Assembly: GCA_016933155.1 (NCBI GenBank)
Contig: JAFGBM010000002.1
Coordinates: 112,568 to 176,567, forward strand
Direction of reading: 5' to 3'
Source: Demequinaceae bacterium
Lineage (GTDB): Bacteria; Actinomycetota; Actinomycetes; Actinomycetales; Demequinaceae
Length of the DNA: 64,000 nucleotides
Shown here: positions 62,596 to 64,000 of the stretch, one piece after another
Layout of the letters: the number at the start of each line of letters is the position of its first letter
How positions within the stretch are numbered: the first letter of the stretch is position 1
Notes under the pieces: generated by a model
The model's input: the letters and a program-made list of their open reading frames with translations, nothing else
Database searches by the model: none
What the model was told of the DNA's origin: nothing
Translations under genes and position numbers: made by a program

Positions 62596-63858
62596 ATGAC
62601 CGGAATCCTTGACGAACTAGCCTGGCGCGGGCTCATTTCCCAGACCACCGACGAGGAGGCCCTGCGCGGCGCCCTGAAGGCCGGGCCCATCACCCTGTAC
62701 TGCGGATTCGACCCGACGGCCCCGAGTCTCCACCTCGGAAACCTCATGCAGATCCTTGTCGTGCGCCGCTTCCAGGACCTCGGCCATAAACCCCTCCTCC
62801 TCGTCGGCGGGGCGACGGGACTCATCGGCGATCCGCGCATGTCGGGGGAGAGAACCCTCAACCCAGTGGACGTCGTCGAGGAGTGGGTCGGGCGGATCCG
62901 CGCCCAGATCGAGCCCTACCTGAAATTCGACGGCCCCAACGCGGCCCAGATGGTCAACAACTATGACTGGATCTCCGGCCTCAACGCCATCAGCTTCCTC
63001 CGGGACGTCGGCAAGCACTTCCGGATGGGGACGATGCTGGCCAAGGAGACGGTCGCCAGGAGACTCGCGTCGGACGAGGGGATCTCGTACACCGAGTTCT
63101 CCTACCAGGTGCTCCAGGGGCTGGACTTCCTCGAGCTCTACCGGCGATACGGCTGCACCCTCGAGACGGGTGGCTCCGACCAGTGGGGGAACCTGCTCGC
63201 CGGGACCGAACTCATCCGTAAAGCGGAGGGTGCGACGGCACACGCCCTGGCGACCCCCCTGGTCACCAAGGCCGACGGCACGAAGTTCGGCAAGACTGAA
63301 GGCGGCTCCATCTGGCTCGACGCCGAGATGACGAGCCCGTACGCCTTCTATCAGTTCTGGGTGAACTCCGACGACGCCGAGGTTATCCAGTACCTCAAGT
63401 ACTTCACGTTCCGCACGCGCGAAGAGGTCGAGGCGCTTTGCCTGGCCGTGGCGGAGGAGCCCTTCAAGCGGGAGGCGCAGCGGACGCTTGCCTATGATGT
63501 GACGGCGCTCGTCCACGGGGCCGCGGCCGCGGATGCGGTGGTGGCGGCGTCCCAAGCCATCTTCGGGAGGGGTGAATTGGCGGGACTGGACGCGGCGACG
63601 TTGGCCGGGGTGGCCCAGGAGGTGCCGTCGGCGGAGATCACCTCCGGGACGTCGATCGTGGATGCCATGGTCGCGGTTGGGCTGGTGGAGTCGAGGTCGG
63701 CGGGGCGTCGGGCCGTCGCCGAGGGCGGCGCCTACCTCAACAACGAGAACGTGTCCGACGAGGACCTGGCTTTGGGGGCCGACGCGGCGATCGCGGGCGG
63801 TTGGGCCGTCGTCCGGCGGGGGAAGAAGACCGTCGGGCTGGTGCGGATCAGTTCGTAG
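62596..63858 (+). CDS. tyrS: Tyrosine--tRNA ligase
   Basis: 420-aa class I synthetase. The N-terminal CGFDPTAPSLHLGN (near 35-48) has the HIGH-like HLGN; GGSDQWGNLLAGTEL near 193 binds tyrosine; KFGKTEGGS near 232 is the KMSKS-like loop. A C-terminal S4 RNA-binding domain occupies ~350-418 (AGRRAVAEGGAYLNNENV). The ATG at 62596 is chosen over upstream in-frame starts because family members begin here and a -10-like box precedes it. Confidence 0.97.
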   Translation: MTGILDELAWRGLISQTTDEEALRGALKAGPITLYCGFDPTAPSLHLGNLMQILVVRRFQDLGHKPLLLVGGATGLIGDPRMSGERTLNPVDVVEEWVGRIRAQIEPYLKFDGPNAAQMVNNYDWISGLNAISFLRDVGKHFRMGTMLAKETVARRLASDEGISYTEFSYQVLQGLDFLELYRRYGCTLETGGSDQWGNLLAGTELIRKAEGATAHALATPLVTKADGTKFGKTEGGSIWLDAEMTSPYAFYQFWVNSDDAEVIQYLKYFTFRTREEVEALCLAVAEEPFKREAQRTLAYDVTALVHGAAAADAVVAASQAIFGRGELAGLDAATLAGVAQEVPSAEITSGTSIVDAMVAVGLVESRSAGRRAVAEGGAYLNNENVSDEDLALGADAAIAGGWAVVRRGKKTVGLVRISS

Positions 63859-63878
63859 AGCTGGCTGCGCCAGAAAGC

Positions 63879-63929
63879 GTCCCTGCAGACGCTGAGGGAC
63901 GGTTTCCGTCGGGATCCCGGCACTCACGG
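63879..63929 (+). repeat. Structured repeat, copy 1
   Basis: 51-bp unit from GTCCCTGCAGACGCTG to GGCACTCACGG. It contains GTCCCT/AGGGAC, GACGG-TTT-CCGTC and CGGGATCCCG. Together with flanking bases CCCTGCAGA (63881) and TCTGCAGGG (63930) it can form a larger stem. Confidence 0.8.
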
Positions 63930-63949
63930 TCTGCAGGGAGGTTTGAGGT

Positions 63950-64000
63950 GTCCCCGCAGACGCTGGGGGTCGGTTTCCGTCGGAATCCCGGCACTCACGG
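63950..64000 (+). repeat. Structured repeat, copy 2, running to the window end
   Basis: 51-bp unit from GTCCCCGCAGACGCTG, with GGTTTCCGTC and the same GGCACTCACGG end, spaced 71 bp from copy 1 with a 20-bp interval. At one stem position T-A in copy 1 is C-G in copy 2, a compensatory change. More copies may follow beyond the window. Confidence 0.8.

Noticed and set aside
63879..64000. CRISPR array
   Set aside because: Units are 51 bp with a 20-bp interval, only two copies, imperfectly conserved, and no cas gene is near.

Overview
The window is a high-GC actinobacterial chromosome segment. The backbone order is hisD-hisC-hisB-hisH-priA, infC-rpmI-rplT-rRNA methyltransferase, pheS-pheT, argCJBDFRGH and tyrS, which is classic actinobacterial synteny. 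A PriA-type HisA, a K+-independent proton pyrophosphatase, an actinobacterial LexA box and many apparently leaderless genes with TAGACT-like -10 boxes 6-7 nt before the start codon agree with this. Genus cannot be fixed from sequence reading alone. No tRNA or rRNA gene was recognised.

Layout. 1-9.2 kb: the 3' end of an RluA/RluD-type pseudouridine synthase gene, hppA, dnaE, hisD and an Nramp transporter. 9.2-18.5 kb: hisC and hisB, then four non-histidine genes (small cytosolic protein, membrane protein, beta-propeller lipoprotein, 1209-aa SLH/RCC1 surface protein), then hisH and priA. 18.5-21.9 kb: a minus-strand operon alternating single-pass coiled-coil membrane proteins with trypsin-like lipoprotein proteases. 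21.9-29.5 kb: infC (AUC start, attenuator-like leader), rpmI, rplT, an rRNA methyltransferase, two related membrane proteins and pheST.

29.5-45.5 kb is an accessory stretch between pheT and argC. It holds a lower-GC HAD protein, an MNT antitoxin with a broken HEPN toxin, a radical SAM gene under a perfect SOS box, a GH5 lipoprotein, a cyclase-like protein, corA, a small secreted protein coupled to a lipoprotein, three paralogous NAD-dependent epimerases interleaved with small lipoproteins (four of them one divergent family), and gdhA. 45.5-54.1 kb is a tightly overlapping arginine operon starting from a leaderless promoter covered by an ARG-box palindrome.

54.2-60.6 kb is one giant, compositionally distinct gene for a secreted NlpC/P60 protein with FG-GAP repeats. 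It is inserted exactly after argH and followed by a second, diverged copy of the last 231 nt of argH. That arrangement is the best sign of lateral acquisition in the window. 61-64 kb has a 50-aa membrane peptide, three paralogous two-TM proteins separated by strong terminators, tyrS, and the start of a structured 71-bp-period repeat that runs off the end.
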